From an uncultured Psychromonas sp. (GTDB lineage: Bacteria > Pseudomonadota > Gammaproteobacteria > Enterobacterales > Psychromonadaceae): DNA of 64,000 bases. The DNA is taken from the NCBI RefSeq assembly GCF_947489755.1, contig NZ_CANLFB010000006.1, forward strand, positions 97,806 through 161,805, read 5' to 3'. A program made the position numbers and the translations under genes. The first letter of the stretch is position 1. Each line of letters opens with the position of its first letter. Under the pieces are notes generated by a model, which saw only the letters and a list, made by a program, of their open reading frames with translations, did not search any database and was not told where the DNA came from. Shown here piece after piece: positions 1 through 8,598 of this stretch.

Positions 1-659
1 TTTTCATCGTATAAAGGCAAAAATGCCAGAGGCCCTTGCCCTGTAAATATTTGGCGTGCACAAGCTTGGTGTGGCTCGACTGTTTTTACTGTTGCTACAA
101 TCGCATTATGTTGATAATCCCATTGCGTTAATGGAATATTAAGTTGCTGCCTCACCCATGAATTAGCACCATCAGCTGCTACGACTAATTTTGACGTTAA
201 TTGTTTACCACTACTCAAGGTTAACCAAGCTTCACCATCACCAATAGCCATATTTTGTAACGAGTCAGGGCAAAAGAAAGTGACATTTTCTTGTTGCTTT
301 ACACCGTTTAAGAGTGCTTGTTGCAGATTTTTATTTTCTACGATGTAACCTAAATCTTGTTGATTCACTTGTTCGGCAGCAAAATCTATTTTGCCAAAAC
401 TGTCTTTTTCCCATACTTGCATGGTGTGGTAAGGCGTAATGCGCTGTGCTTTCAATAATGGCCAAATGCCTAAATTATCAAGCATAGTTTTACTAGCGAA
501 ACTCACTGCACTGACTCGGCTTTCAGGTGTTGCTGATAAGTCAGTCGTTTCATTAGCCTCAATAATCGCGATCGACAAATGACTGTTAGCTAATGATTTA
601 GCCAAGGTTAACCCAACCATTCCGCCACCGACTATGGTCACGTCATAAGACTGCATCAT
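1..659 (-). CDS. ubiI: UbiI-type FAD-dependent 2-octaprenylphenol hydroxylase, C-terminus cut by window edge
   Basis: Flavin monooxygenase of ubiquinone biosynthesis (UbiH/UbiF/VisC family), expected to add the C5 hydroxyl to the octaprenylphenol ring. The translation begins MMQSYDVTIVGGGMVGLTLA, which holds the dinucleotide-binding GxGxxG motif, and later shows the DG motif (AADGANSWVRQQ). About 219 of roughly 400 residues are inside the window. The ATG at 659 overlaps the ubiH stop as ATGA, so the two are probably translationally coupled; an ATG at 656 is a second possibility. UbiI rather than UbiF is inferred from the ygfB-pepP-ubiH-ubiI order known from Enterobacteria and Vibrio. Confidence 0.88.
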   Translation of the reverse strand, partial: MMQSYDVTIVGGGMVGLTLAKSLANSHLSIAIIEANETTDLSATPESRVSAVSFASKTMLDNLGIWPLLKAQRITPYHTMQVWEKDSFGKIDFAAEQVNQQDLGYIVENKNLQQALLNGVKQQENVTFFCPDSLQNMAIGDGEAWLTLSSGKQLTSKLVVAADGANSWVRQQLNIPLTQWDYQHNAIVATVKTVEPHQACARQIFTGQGPLAFLPLYDE

Positions 660-1942
660 GATAAACTCTCTCTTTTAAACAAATCAAACTGACCTTTTGC
701 TTGCTCGATAATAGGCTGAGATAAAAACGGAAAAAGGCTCATTGCCTGAAGACCAATATTGCGAGGAATACTTAATACAGGATATTGATTACTGAACACG
801 CGTACTAAACTATCGGTCATTAAAATAGTACGATGATGATCTTTTGCTCGGCATTGCCAATAATGATTTAGCATTGAAAATGAGCCAATCTGTTCAACAT
901 CAGATTCTACAATGACTTTTGCCAATACAAACAAATCTCTTAAGCCTAAATTAAATCCCTGTCCTGCCACAGGATGTAGACTATGTGCAGCATTACCAAT
1001 ACACACAACACGATGTGCGATTGGCTTTGTCGTTTTTAATAAGCTTAAAGGATAAATATCACGCTTACCGGCTACTTCAAATAAACCACATCGGTAACCA
1101 AAGGTTTTCTGTAGTTCAGCTAAAAACAGTGAATCAGGTAAGTCAGCGATCGATTCAGCTTGGTCACCTTCAACGCAGTAAACTAAAGAATAACGATTTT
1201 TTGTTAGCGGTAATAAAGCAATGGGGCCACTTTTAGTAAAACGTTCATAGGCAACACTGTGATGAGGTTGAGAACAACTCACATTACAAATGATTGCACT
1301 ACGTTGATAAGCAACATTCGTACTACTGATATTAGCGAGTTCTCTCACTTGGCTATGACTACCATCAGCACCAACACACAACTTCGCGTCGATAGATTGG
1401 CCATTACTTAATTCACAAGTAACCGAGTTCAGCGTTTGTTGTATATTATCTAGCTTCACCTGATATAACGTAGTTAAAGATGAAAATGTTGCTAACGCAT
1501 TCGATAAAACTTTTCCGACATGTCGCAACTCAACCACATAACCAAACGCGGTGTTTTTATTGTCAGGCGTTAATTCAACAGCCCCAAAATAACCTTTATC
1601 AGAAACTTGAATTTGCTCAATCGCTTGTGCATTCACTTTGATATCAGACCACAACGACAAGCCATCTAAAATATCTACTGTCCCCGCATTAAGGGCAATA
1701 GAACGTCCATCAAAACTTGGATTGCTATTCTCTGGTTGAGTTTGCTTAGCTATTGTGGGCGCCGAATGGTCGCCTCTTTGTGCATTTTCATCAAGCAATA
1801 ACACCTTAAGCTGTGAGTTTTGCTTTAATAACGACAATGCCAATAAAGAGCCAGACATACCAGCACCAACAATCACTACATCATATAATGCAGTGTTTGC
1901 GGTAATTTTTGATGTTGTTTCTATATGAGTTTGATTAGCCAT
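656..1942 (-). CDS. ubiH: UbiH, 2-octaprenyl-6-methoxyphenol hydroxylase
   Basis: FAD-dependent monooxygenase adding a ring hydroxyl in aerobic ubiquinone synthesis. The 428-residue product has the N-terminal FAD fold (DVVIVGAGMSGSLLAL, about residues 21-36), a central GADGSHS motif, and the C-terminal FAD-ribityl motif GNAAHSLHPVAGQGFNLGLR typical of the UbiH/COQ6 family. A 20-residue leader plus an insert rich in Asn, Pro and Thr near residue 60 makes it slightly longer than the roughly 392-residue E. coli protein. The start overlaps the pepP stop by 8 nt and its own stop overlaps the ubiI start, so it is the middle cistron of a tightly packed operon. Confidence 0.93.
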   Translation of the reverse strand: MANQTHIETTSKITANTALYDVVIVGAGMSGSLLALSLLKQNSQLKVLLLDENAQRGDHSAPTIAKQTQPENSNPSFDGRSIALNAGTVDILDGLSLWSDIKVNAQAIEQIQVSDKGYFGAVELTPDNKNTAFGYVVELRHVGKVLSNALATFSSLTTLYQVKLDNIQQTLNSVTCELSNGQSIDAKLCVGADGSHSQVRELANISSTNVAYQRSAIICNVSCSQPHHSVAYERFTKSGPIALLPLTKNRYSLVYCVEGDQAESIADLPDSLFLAELQKTFGYRCGLFEVAGKRDIYPLSLLKTTKPIAHRVVCIGNAAHSLHPVAGQGFNLGLRDLFVLAKVIVESDVEQIGSFSMLNHYWQCRAKDHHRTILMTDSLVRVFSNQYPVLSIPRNIGLQAMSLFPFLSQPIIEQAKGQFDLFKRESLS

Positions 1943-3233
1943 TCATTAAAGCTTCAATTTCTAGGATACTTTTAGGCACAGCAGACGTTAAGACTTCACA
2001 TCCATTTTCAGTAACGATGACATCGTCTTCGATACGAATACCAATTCCTTTCCAACGATCTTCAACATCAGCATCATGACTAATATAGAGACCCGGCTCA
2101 ATAGTAATGGCCATGCCCGCTTCTAATGAACGCGGTTGGTCAATAGTGCCAGCGTTACCCACATCGTGTACATCTAAACCAATAAAGTGCCCTAAACCAT
2201 GCATATAGAATGCTTTATGTTTATCTTCTTTAATTAAGGTTTCAATGTCCCCTTGTAAAATACCTAAAGCCAATAAACCTTCACACATTTTACGCACCAC
2301 TAACTTGTTAATACCTAATACGCTTGAATCTGGCTTAACTTGCTCAATGGCCATTAACTGACAATCTAATACCAGTTGATAAATGGTCGCTTGCTCTTTA
2401 GAAAATCGGCCGTTAACGGGGAAAGTACGTGTAATATCACCTGCATAGCCTTGGTATTCTGCTCCTGCATCTATTAGCACTAAATCACCGTCTTTTAACG
2501 GTTGGTCATTCTCTGTGTAATGTAAAATACAAGCGTTATTACCGCCGGCAACAATACTGTTATAAGCAACGTCACGAGTACCTTGTTTAGCAAACTCATA
2601 TTCAACTTCTAACTGTAACTGAAACTCAAGCATACCGGGCTTACAATGTTGCATAGCACGAACATGGCCCAAGGCAGATATTTCACCGGCTTTACGCATG
2701 ATTTGCTTTTCAGCTTCACTTTTAAATAGACGCATTTCATGTAGCTGTGGTTTCCAATTTAAGAATTGATTGGTCGCAATCAAACCACTTCGAGAACGGC
2801 TACGTAATTTATTGAGTACATCTTGTAGTTTTTGGTCTAATGCTAAGCCACTTAATACTGGGTAATATACACTTTCAATACCGGTTAATAGTTCACTTAA
2901 TTTATCTTCAAAATCATCAATAGGAAATGCTTGATCGACTTCTAATTGGATAATGGCATCAGCTTGCCCGAGACGATAACCATGCCAAATTTCTGCAGTT
3001 TTATCTTTTTTACGGTTAAATAAAACCGTGCTTAATTGTCCATTTTTTTTAATCAATAACAAACAAGCATCAGGCTCATTGAATCCACACAGATAATAGA
3101 AATCACTGTTTTGACGAAAACGGAATTCAGTATCATTACTACGCGTTAATTCTTCATTAGCAGGAAAAATAGCCATGCTGTTATCCAGCATGCTATTAGC
3201 AAATACATTACGACGGGTTATAAATTCAGTCAT
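1935..3233 (-). CDS. pepP: Xaa-Pro aminopeptidase PepP
   Basis: Cytosolic M24B metallopeptidase that removes an N-terminal residue preceding proline. The 432 residues match the usual length (E. coli 441). The N-terminal creatinase-like domain (FRQNSDFYYLCGFNEPDA) is followed by the pita-bread catalytic domain. Dinuclear metal ligands are visible in LIDAGAEYQGYAGDITRTFP (two Asp), in HGLGHFIGLDVHD (His) and in the later Glu motifs ITIEPGLY and GIRIEDD. It lies 12 nt downstream of ygfB and overlaps ubiH, the gammaproteobacterial ygfB-pepP-ubiH-ubiI operon. Confidence 0.95.
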   Translation of the reverse strand: MTEFITRRNVFANSMLDNSMAIFPANEELTRSNDTEFRFRQNSDFYYLCGFNEPDACLLLIKKNGQLSTVLFNRKKDKTAEIWHGYRLGQADAIIQLEVDQAFPIDDFEDKLSELLTGIESVYYPVLSGLALDQKLQDVLNKLRSRSRSGLIATNQFLNWKPQLHEMRLFKSEAEKQIMRKAGEISALGHVRAMQHCKPGMLEFQLQLEVEYEFAKQGTRDVAYNSIVAGGNNACILHYTENDQPLKDGDLVLIDAGAEYQGYAGDITRTFPVNGRFSKEQATIYQLVLDCQLMAIEQVKPDSSVLGINKLVVRKMCEGLLALGILQGDIETLIKEDKHKAFYMHGLGHFIGLDVHDVGNAGTIDQPRSLEAGMAITIEPGLYISHDADVEDRWKGIGIRIEDDVIVTENGCEVLTSAVPKSILEIEALMNG

Positions 3234-3245
3234 GGGGTCTCACTT

Positions 3246-3815
3246 TTAATGCAGAGTCTTAGAAACAGGTAACAGTGTATGACGAGAAAAAGTATTAAAA
3301 CATAACATAGCACTGACACGAAGGTACTCAACAATTTCAGTAAAAGCAATTTCTGAGTCTTCATCTTCTTGTTCAAAGTCTAAAGATAACTGTGAAATAT
3401 CACGAATATCACGAATCACTTCTTGAACATCATCCGACGCTTGATTTAGCGCCTGTTGAACCATACCAAAACCCACTAAGAAGCCTTGTGCCCACTGTGC
3501 CATTGCTTCTGCTCGTTCATCTAGCGGCTTGTCATCTTCAGGTAAAAGTAAATTAAAGCCCAAACCATCATCCGTACATTGTTTAACAACATCAGCATAA
3601 ATGTTTGAAACCAACCTTTTCAGCGCTTGTGGTAGCGCCATGCCTTCATTAACAACATCATTAAATAATGACTGCCAGCTTTTATCGTCAAGGGCAACGC
3701 CACCACAAACAAAGCCAGATAACACGCCATGTGTTTCTGCTGCATTGGTGAATAGATCAGCACTGTCAAGGGCTTGCGAAATTTTATCAAAACTTGGTAG
3801 AACGGCAGAACTCAT
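3246..3815 (-). CDS. ygfB: YgfB family (UPF0149) protein
   Basis: Member of the YgfB/YecA (UPF0149) family, 189 residues, close to the usual length. Recognisable family stretches are HGVLSGFVCGG near the N-terminus and QWAQGFLVGFG in the middle, followed by the acidic C-terminal EDEDSEIAFTEIVEYLR. No catalytic residues are evident and the biochemical role is not established. It is the first gene of the ygfB-pepP-ubiH-ubiI operon and is divergent from zapA, the usual arrangement, so the 170-nt gap at 3816-3987 should hold both promoters. The start at 3815 has a weak AAGAG ribosome-binding site. Confidence 0.9.
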   Translation of the reverse strand: MSSAVLPSFDKISQALDSADLFTNAAETHGVLSGFVCGGVALDDKSWQSLFNDVVNEGMALPQALKRLVSNIYADVVKQCTDDGLGFNLLLPEDDKPLDERAEAMAQWAQGFLVGFGMVQQALNQASDDVQEVIRDIRDISQLSLDFEQEDEDSEIAFTEIVEYLRVSAMLCFNTFSRHTLLPVSKTLH

Positions 3816-3987
3816 AGCGACACTCTTAATAAACTAAGGATAGTGCCACTATTCTATCATCCAGAGGATCTCGTCGCTAGTAAGTACTTGAAACTTGATA
3901 GCTAGGTCGATATAGTTCGCCCACTATATGACATTTTTTTTAGGGAAACTGATTACTCCCTTATTCTGTAACACTAACGGGGGCATT

Positions 3988-4287
3988 ATGGCGCAACTTG
4001 ATATAACTATTTTAGGCCAACAATATAAAATCGGCTGCCCTGACGGTGAGCAAGAAAACTTATTAAGTACCGTGGCTCAGGTAGATGAGCATTTAAAAGA
4101 AATGAAAAGTAGCGGAAGAACGTTACGAAATGAACAACTAGTGGTAATGGCCGCATTAAATTATCGCCATCAATTAAATACCATTAAAGCAGAAGCTCAA
4201 GAACAAACCGACCAATTAAATAAACGTATTCAACAACTTCAAGATGCAATTAATGGTGCATTGAATAAAACAACAATTAAAGAATAA
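3988..4287 (+). CDS. zapA: Cell division protein ZapA
   Basis: Small cytosolic protein that cross-links FtsZ protofilaments at the division ring. The 99-residue product starts MAQLDITILGQQYKIGCPDG, the family N-terminal beta domain, followed by a long C-terminal coiled coil rich in Gln, Leu and Lys (roughly residues 60-95) that forms the dimer/tetramer stalk. An in-frame ATG at 3928 would add 20 unrelated residues. ATG 3988 is preferred because it has a purine-rich ACGGGGG ribosome-binding site and gives the family length. It is divergent from ygfB and followed by 6S RNA, the conserved zapA-ssrS-ygfA order. Confidence 0.93.
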   Translation: MAQLDITILGQQYKIGCPDGEQENLLSTVAQVDEHLKEMKSSGRTLRNEQLVVMAALNYRHQLNTIKAEAQEQTDQLNKRIQQLQDAINGALNKTTIKE

Positions 4288-4865
4288 CGTTAATAATGAG
4301 CATGCTTAGCTAGATATTTAATTTAATACTTAACTATATGTTTAACTAATTGTTTAATTAATTGTTTAATTAAAAGCTTAATTCATTTCCTTAATGTTTT
4401 TCTTATGCCCTTTTCTAACAAACAACACCGGCTCCCAAATAAGCACTACTTTGGCTGACTCGGTGTTATCCAATGCATATACCAACCTACCAATGCATAT
4501 ACCAACCTACCAATGCATATACCAATCTAAATAATGGCCTCATCATTTATTAATCCTGATTGGCATTAAAGCCTTTATTTTAAGAAATGTTAAATGTAGT
4601 TGTAAAAGCAGATAAAATATTTTCTCAAATACATTTTAAGTCCGCTTCCGAGCCCCTAAAAATTCAGTTTCAAATATAAATAAATATAAGCAGTTGTATT
4701 ATTTCGTAATAATTTATGACCCATAAAGGGGTTATTTTAGCCCATGAAATAATTCTGTGACTAATAACATTGTTGTCATGTTTAAAAAACAATCAAGCAG
4801 CAACAAACTTCAACTTTTTTCCTAAAAACCCTTTTAATACTGTTCAAATGTAGGTACAGTTTATT
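4288..4865. other. Intergenic DNA between zapA and 6S RNA
   Basis: About 580 nt of AT-rich DNA with no convincing open reading frame. It includes a run of near-repeats of TTTAATTAATTG around 4340-4372, the 20-nt tandem repeat listed separately, and the presumed 6S RNA promoter just before 4866 (a possible -10 TACAGT at about 4854-4859). In E. coli ssrS is read from two promoters in this interval; I cannot assign a second one. Confidence 0.5.
4471..4528 (+). repeat. 20-nt tandem repeat, about 2.9 copies
   Basis: The unit caatgcatataccaacctac occurs at 4471-4490 and 4491-4510, then a third nearly complete copy ends around 4528 with one change. The first two copies are identical, suggesting recent slippage. 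It lies in the zapA-ssrS spacer and overlaps no gene. Confidence 0.9.
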
Positions 4866-5046
4866 CAACCCTCGGGTACTCGTTAATCTTGACTAAGTCC
4901 CTGAGCCGATAAGTATTACCCTGGTGAATTGTTTTGCTTTGCTATTGTGTAAGCTCGACTCGTATCGAGAAACCTGCGGTAGACATCAATACGCCAACCT
5001 TGACCTTCGGGTTCAAGGTCACAGTCAAAAGCGGTATCCTTGGGTT
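4866..5046 (+). ncRNA. ssrS: 6S RNA
   Basis: 6S RNA mimics an open promoter and sequesters the sigma-70 RNA polymerase holoenzyme. The conserved 5' half AGTCCCTGAGCCGATAAGT lies at about 4895-4914. The 3' half carries ACCTTGACCTTCGGGTTCAA followed by AAGGTCACAG, closely like the E. coli 3' arm. The ends pair: AACCC at 4867-4871 with GGGTT at 5042-5046, and GGGTA at 4874-4878 with TATCC at 5035-5039. This gives about 181 nt, nearly the E. coli size. Its place upstream of ygfA is the conserved context, and ygfA is usually co-transcribed with it. Ends are accurate to a few bases. Confidence 0.93.
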
Positions 5047-5198
5047 ATCTTTTTAAGTCTTTGTCCTTAAGATTTATACATTTTTAATTTTTCCTTCAAC
5101 TCTTTCTCACCCATCATAAAATATGATTTAGCAGTGCTAACTCACAACATATTTGTTATGTTACTGACACAACCTGTTTAACCAACAATTCGAATAAT

Positions 5199-5897
5199 AT
5201 GATGTCTAATATGCCCGATAATATTTCCCAACAGCGAAATGCTATTCGTCAACAAGTTCGTGCTGCACGCAACGCTTTATTACCCGAGCAACAACAGCAA
5301 GCTTCATCACAACTACTAACCTATTTAGTTAAACATCCTAAAGTACAACAAGCACAACATATTTCAGTGACGCTTGCACATGATGGTGAAATTGATTTAC
5401 ATAACTTTATTGAATGGTGCTGGCAACAAAAAAAGCAGGTTTATCTGCCCGTTGTCCACCCGACTAACGTTGGTGAATTATTGTTTTTAGCTTATCAAGA
5501 AAATACGATAATGATTAAAAATCGCTACGGTATTAAAGAACCTAGACTCGACATTATCGTTGATCATATCGATGCTGATAATGAAGATCATGACAATGAA
5601 TCTACTTCAACTTCAACTTCAAAAAGTTTAACGTCTTATTTACACACTTGCTCACCCGAAAACTTAGATATTGTATTCACTCCATTGGTTGCTTTTGATC
5701 AGCAAGGAAACCGTATCGGTATGGGAGGCGGTTATTACGACCGTTTATTAGCACCTTGGTTTTCTGACAAGATAGGCCCTTATCCAATCGGAGTCGCACA
5801 TAACTGTCAGTGTGTTGATTTATTGCCAATACAAGAGTGGGATGTGCCTTTACCTGAAATAATGACTCCTCTGCAACATTTCCATTTTTCTGAATGA
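5199..5897 (+). CDS. ygfA: 5-formyltetrahydrofolate cyclo-ligase (YgfA/Fau)
   Basis: ATP-dependent conversion of 5-formyl-THF to 5,10-methenyl-THF, which recycles an inhibitory folate. The signature GMGGGYYDRLLAPW is present near residue 177, and the N-terminal basic helix (RQQVRAARNALLPEQQ) matches the family. At 232 residues it is longer than usual (about 180-200). The excess is an Asp/Glu/Asn-rich then Ser/Thr-repeat insert at about residues 122-146 (HIDADNEDHDNE, then STSTSTSKS), probably a surface loop. The start is either of two adjacent ATGs at 5199/5202; neither has a strong ribosome-binding site. It follows 6S RNA, as in E. coli. Confidence 0.92.
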   Translation: MMSNMPDNISQQRNAIRQQVRAARNALLPEQQQQASSQLLTYLVKHPKVQQAQHISVTLAHDGEIDLHNFIEWCWQQKKQVYLPVVHPTNVGELLFLAYQENTIMIKNRYGIKEPRLDIIVDHIDADNEDHDNESTSTSTSKSLTSYLHTCSPENLDIVFTPLVAFDQQGNRIGMGGGYYDRLLAPWFSDKIGPYPIGVAHNCQCVDLLPIQEWDVPLPEIMTPLQHFHFSE

Positions 5898-5985
5898 AAG
5901 TTCTTAATTACCCCTTCATTCAACTCTCAATTAAATTATGAAAAATAATAAGCACAATTATTTACTGGTTTTTAGTAAATAGAGC

Positions 5986-6015
5986 TTAAAATTACAGCGT
6001 AATTAGGGGTATAAT
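5986..6015 (+). promoter_or_regulatory. Likely sigma-70 promoter of rpiA
   Basis: A perfect TATAAT at 6010-6015, preceded by GGGG, lies 45 nt before the rpiA start. A poor -35 candidate (TTAAAA, 5986-5991) is 18 nt upstream. Assigned by motif and position only. Confidence 0.5.
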
Positions 6016-6059
6016 CGCGCCACTTTCAAGACTCACGCTCACTCAACAGGATACAAGTC

Positions 6060-6716
6060 ATGACTCAAGATGATAAGAAGAAAGCAGCCGCTTATGCAGC
6101 CTTAGAATACGTTGAAAAAGATACCATCATTGGTGTTGGTACAGGTTCAACGGTTAATCATTTTATTGATGCCCTAGCAACAATAAAAAATAGCATTGTA
6201 GGCGCAGTATCCAGTTCAGAAGCTTCAACTGATAAACTAAAATCATACGGCATCGAAGTATTTGATTTAAATGAAGTCTCTGAGTTAAGTGTTTATGTTG
6301 ACGGAGCTGACGAAATTAACTCATATAATCACATGATTAAAGGCGGCGGTGCTGCGTTAACTCGTGAAAAGATTGTTTCAGCAGTCGCAGATAAATTTAT
6401 CTGTATTGTTGATGACACTAAAAATGTTGATATTTTAGGTGACTTCCCTCTACCTGTTGAAGTGATTCCTATGGCACGTAGTTACGTAGCTCGTGAACTC
6501 GTTAAACTAGGCGGCGACCCTGTTTACAGAGAAGGTGTGATCACTGATAACGGTAATGTTATTTTAGACGTGCATAACTTAAAAATTGCTGAGCCATTAA
6601 CACTAGAGAATCAAATAAATTCAATCGTCGGTGTTGTAACAAACGGTTTATTTGCAAACCGTGCTGCTGATGTTGTTTTAGTTGGCGCTGAAGATGGCGT
6701 TAAAACACTGAAATAA
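6060..6716 (+). CDS. rpiA: Ribose-5-phosphate isomerase A
   Basis: Interconverts ribose-5-phosphate and ribulose-5-phosphate in the non-oxidative pentose phosphate pathway. The 218 residues equal the family length (E. coli 219). The phosphate loop [15 protein letters not shown] (about residues 25-39), the catalytic Asp/Glu region VDGADEIN (about 80-87) and the Lys-containing [13 protein letters not shown] (about 93-105) are all intact. It sits between ygfA and serA in the conserved order, as a single-gene unit with its own TATAAT box. Confidence 0.97.
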   Translation: MTQDDKKKAAAYAALEYVEKDTIIGVGTGSTVNHFIDALATIKNSIVGAVSSSEASTDKLKSYGIEVFDLNEVSELSVYVDGADEINSYNHMIKGGGAALTREKIVSAVADKFICIVDDTKNVDILGDFPLPVEVIPMARSYVARELVKLGGDPVYREGVITDNGNVILDVHNLKIAEPLTLENQINSIVGVVTNGLFANRAADVVLVGAEDGVKTLK

Positions 6717-6951
6717 TCTCAGTTAACACTCTATTTATGATCTATTTGCTTACTATTTAATAAAACTAAGTGAATAGATCAAACATTATGTAAATAATAG
6801 CAATGAAATTGTAATAAGTTGTTTCGATTTATAATATAAGAAACAACAGTCTCAGATTCCCAATTACAACTATTTTTGCTATTTTACAGGTACTAAAATC
6901 ATTCTCAAAATTGCTGTCCATCCACCTTTAAATAAGGCTCAAGGAAATACA

Positions 6952-8181
6952 ATGACTAAGTTTTCACTCAATAAAGACAAAATCAAAATTCTTCTTTTAG
7001 AAGGTTTACACCAGAGTTCAGTTGATACTTTTACTCAAGCTGGTTACAACAATATCGAAAGTATTAAAACATCGTTAAGTGAAGATGATTTAATCGAAAA
7101 AATTAAAGATGTTCATTTTATTGGTATTCGCTCGCGCTCTAACTTATCAGCAAAAGTATTAGCAGCAGCAGACAAACTAGTGGCAATTGGTTGTTTTTGT
7201 ATTGGTACTAACCAAGTTGATTTAGCAGCAGCACAAGTAAAAGGTATTGCCGTTTTTAACGCACCTTTCTCAAATACACGAAGTGTTGCAGAGCTAGTAC
7301 TTGGCCAAGCATTATTATTATTACGTGGTGTACCTGAGCGTAATGCTAAAGCGCATCGCGGTGAGTGGGATAAATCAGCAACGGCTTCATATGAAGCGCG
7401 TGGTAAAAATCTAGGTATTATTGGTTACGGCCATATCGGTACTCAGTTTGGTATTCTTGCTGAAGGTCTAGGCTTCAATGTTTCTTTCTACGATATCGAA
7501 AGTAAATTAACATTAGGTAACGCAACACAAGTTGCAACCATGAAAGAGTTATTAGAAAAGTCTGATGTAGTCAGTCTACATGTACCAGAAGTTGATTCTA
7601 CAAAAAATATGATGGGCGCTAAAGAGTTTGCACAAATGAAAGACGGTGCCATTTTCATGAATGCAGCTCGTGGTACGGTGGTTGATATTCCTGCATTATG
7701 TGATGCATTACGTAACAAAAAATTATCTGGTGCAGCGGTTGATGTATTCCCAACTGAGCCTAAATCTAATAATGAAGAGTTTGAATCTCCATTACGTGAA
7801 TTTGACAATGTTATCCTGACTCCTCATGTTGGTGGTAGCACACAAGAAGCACAAGAAAACATTGGTTATGAAGTTGCAGGTAAATTAGTGAAGTACTCTG
7901 ATAACGGCTCTACATTGTCATCTAAAAACTTCCCTGAAGTCTCTTTACCACTTCATAAAAATGCAAGTCGTCTATTGCATATTCACCGCAACCAACCAGG
8001 TATCTTAACTAAGATCAACTTGGCGTTTGCTGATAACGATATCAATATCGCAGCACAATACTTACAAACTAATGAAAATATTGGTTATGTTGTTATTGAT
8101 GTTAATAGTGAAGATGCAGATACTGCATTAGATAAACTAAAAGAAATTGAAGGTACAATCCGCGCTCGTTTATTAAACTAA
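6952..8181 (+). CDS. serA: D-3-phosphoglycerate dehydrogenase SerA
   Basis: NAD-dependent first step of serine synthesis. The 409 residues match the E. coli type (410). Domain order is substrate-binding, Rossmann (LGIIGYGHIGTQFGILAE, about residues 151-168), then a C-terminal ACT domain (HRNQPGILTKINLAFADNDI, from about residue 346) that in the family binds serine as feedback inhibitor. The catalytic Arg (NAARGTVVD), Glu and His (PHVGGSTQEAQ) motifs are present. Ribosome-binding site AAGGAAATACAATG. It ends at a strong intrinsic terminator, so it appears to be monocistronic. Confidence 0.97.
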   Translation: MTKFSLNKDKIKILLLEGLHQSSVDTFTQAGYNNIESIKTSLSEDDLIEKIKDVHFIGIRSRSNLSAKVLAAADKLVAIGCFCIGTNQVDLAAAQVKGIAVFNAPFSNTRSVAELVLGQALLLLRGVPERNAKAHRGEWDKSATASYEARGKNLGIIGYGHIGTQFGILAEGLGFNVSFYDIESKLTLGNATQVATMKELLEKSDVVSLHVPEVDSTKNMMGAKEFAQMKDGAIFMNAARGTVVDIPALCDALRNKKLSGAAVDVFPTEPKSNNEEFESPLREFDNVILTPHVGGSTQEAQENIGYEVAGKLVKYSDNGSTLSSKNFPEVSLPLHKNASRLLHIHRNQPGILTKINLAFADNDINIAAQYLQTNENIGYVVIDVNSEDADTALDKLKEIEGTIRARLLN

Positions 8182-8208
8182 ACTTGTTGCCAGAATAATG
8201 CCAGATAT

Positions 8209-8240
8209 AAAAAAGGGACTTATTAGTCCCTTTTTTATTT
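8209..8240 (+). terminator. Intrinsic terminator of serA
   Basis: A perfect 12-bp stem, AAAAAAGGGACT (8209-8220) with AGTCCCTTTTTT (8225-8236), closes a four-base TATT loop and runs into T-rich DNA, 27 nt after the serA stop. Confidence 0.92.
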
Positions 8241-8598
8241 TGATTTATTTTCCCTTCAATACTAACTTACTTTCTATTCAATCTCTTCAACCTATTCATT
8301 CACAATGTTTATTTTTTTAATTTACATGACTCAGATTTAGATTAGTAAGCGATTACAAAGCATAATAATAAGTTAATCAATATCGTAAAATCCCCTGTAA
8401 TTACAGCTCCAATAACAGCATTATAATGTCTAATCACCTTCTACATTAAAACTCACCTCTTATATTTAAGCATAATCAATACCTTATTTACTGAAGATCA
8501 ATAAAAGTGTAATAAATCACAACAAATACCAGAATTAATTGAACTTATTACCTACAATTGAATAGTTGAAATAAAATTACTTATTATGGGAAATACCT
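8241..8598. other. Intergenic DNA before the chemoreceptor gene
   Basis: About 360 nt, strongly AT-rich, with stop codons in all frames. I see no RNA gene, repeat or clear operator. The chemoreceptor promoter should lie here but no convincing sigma-70 or sigma-28 box stands out. Confidence 0.5.
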
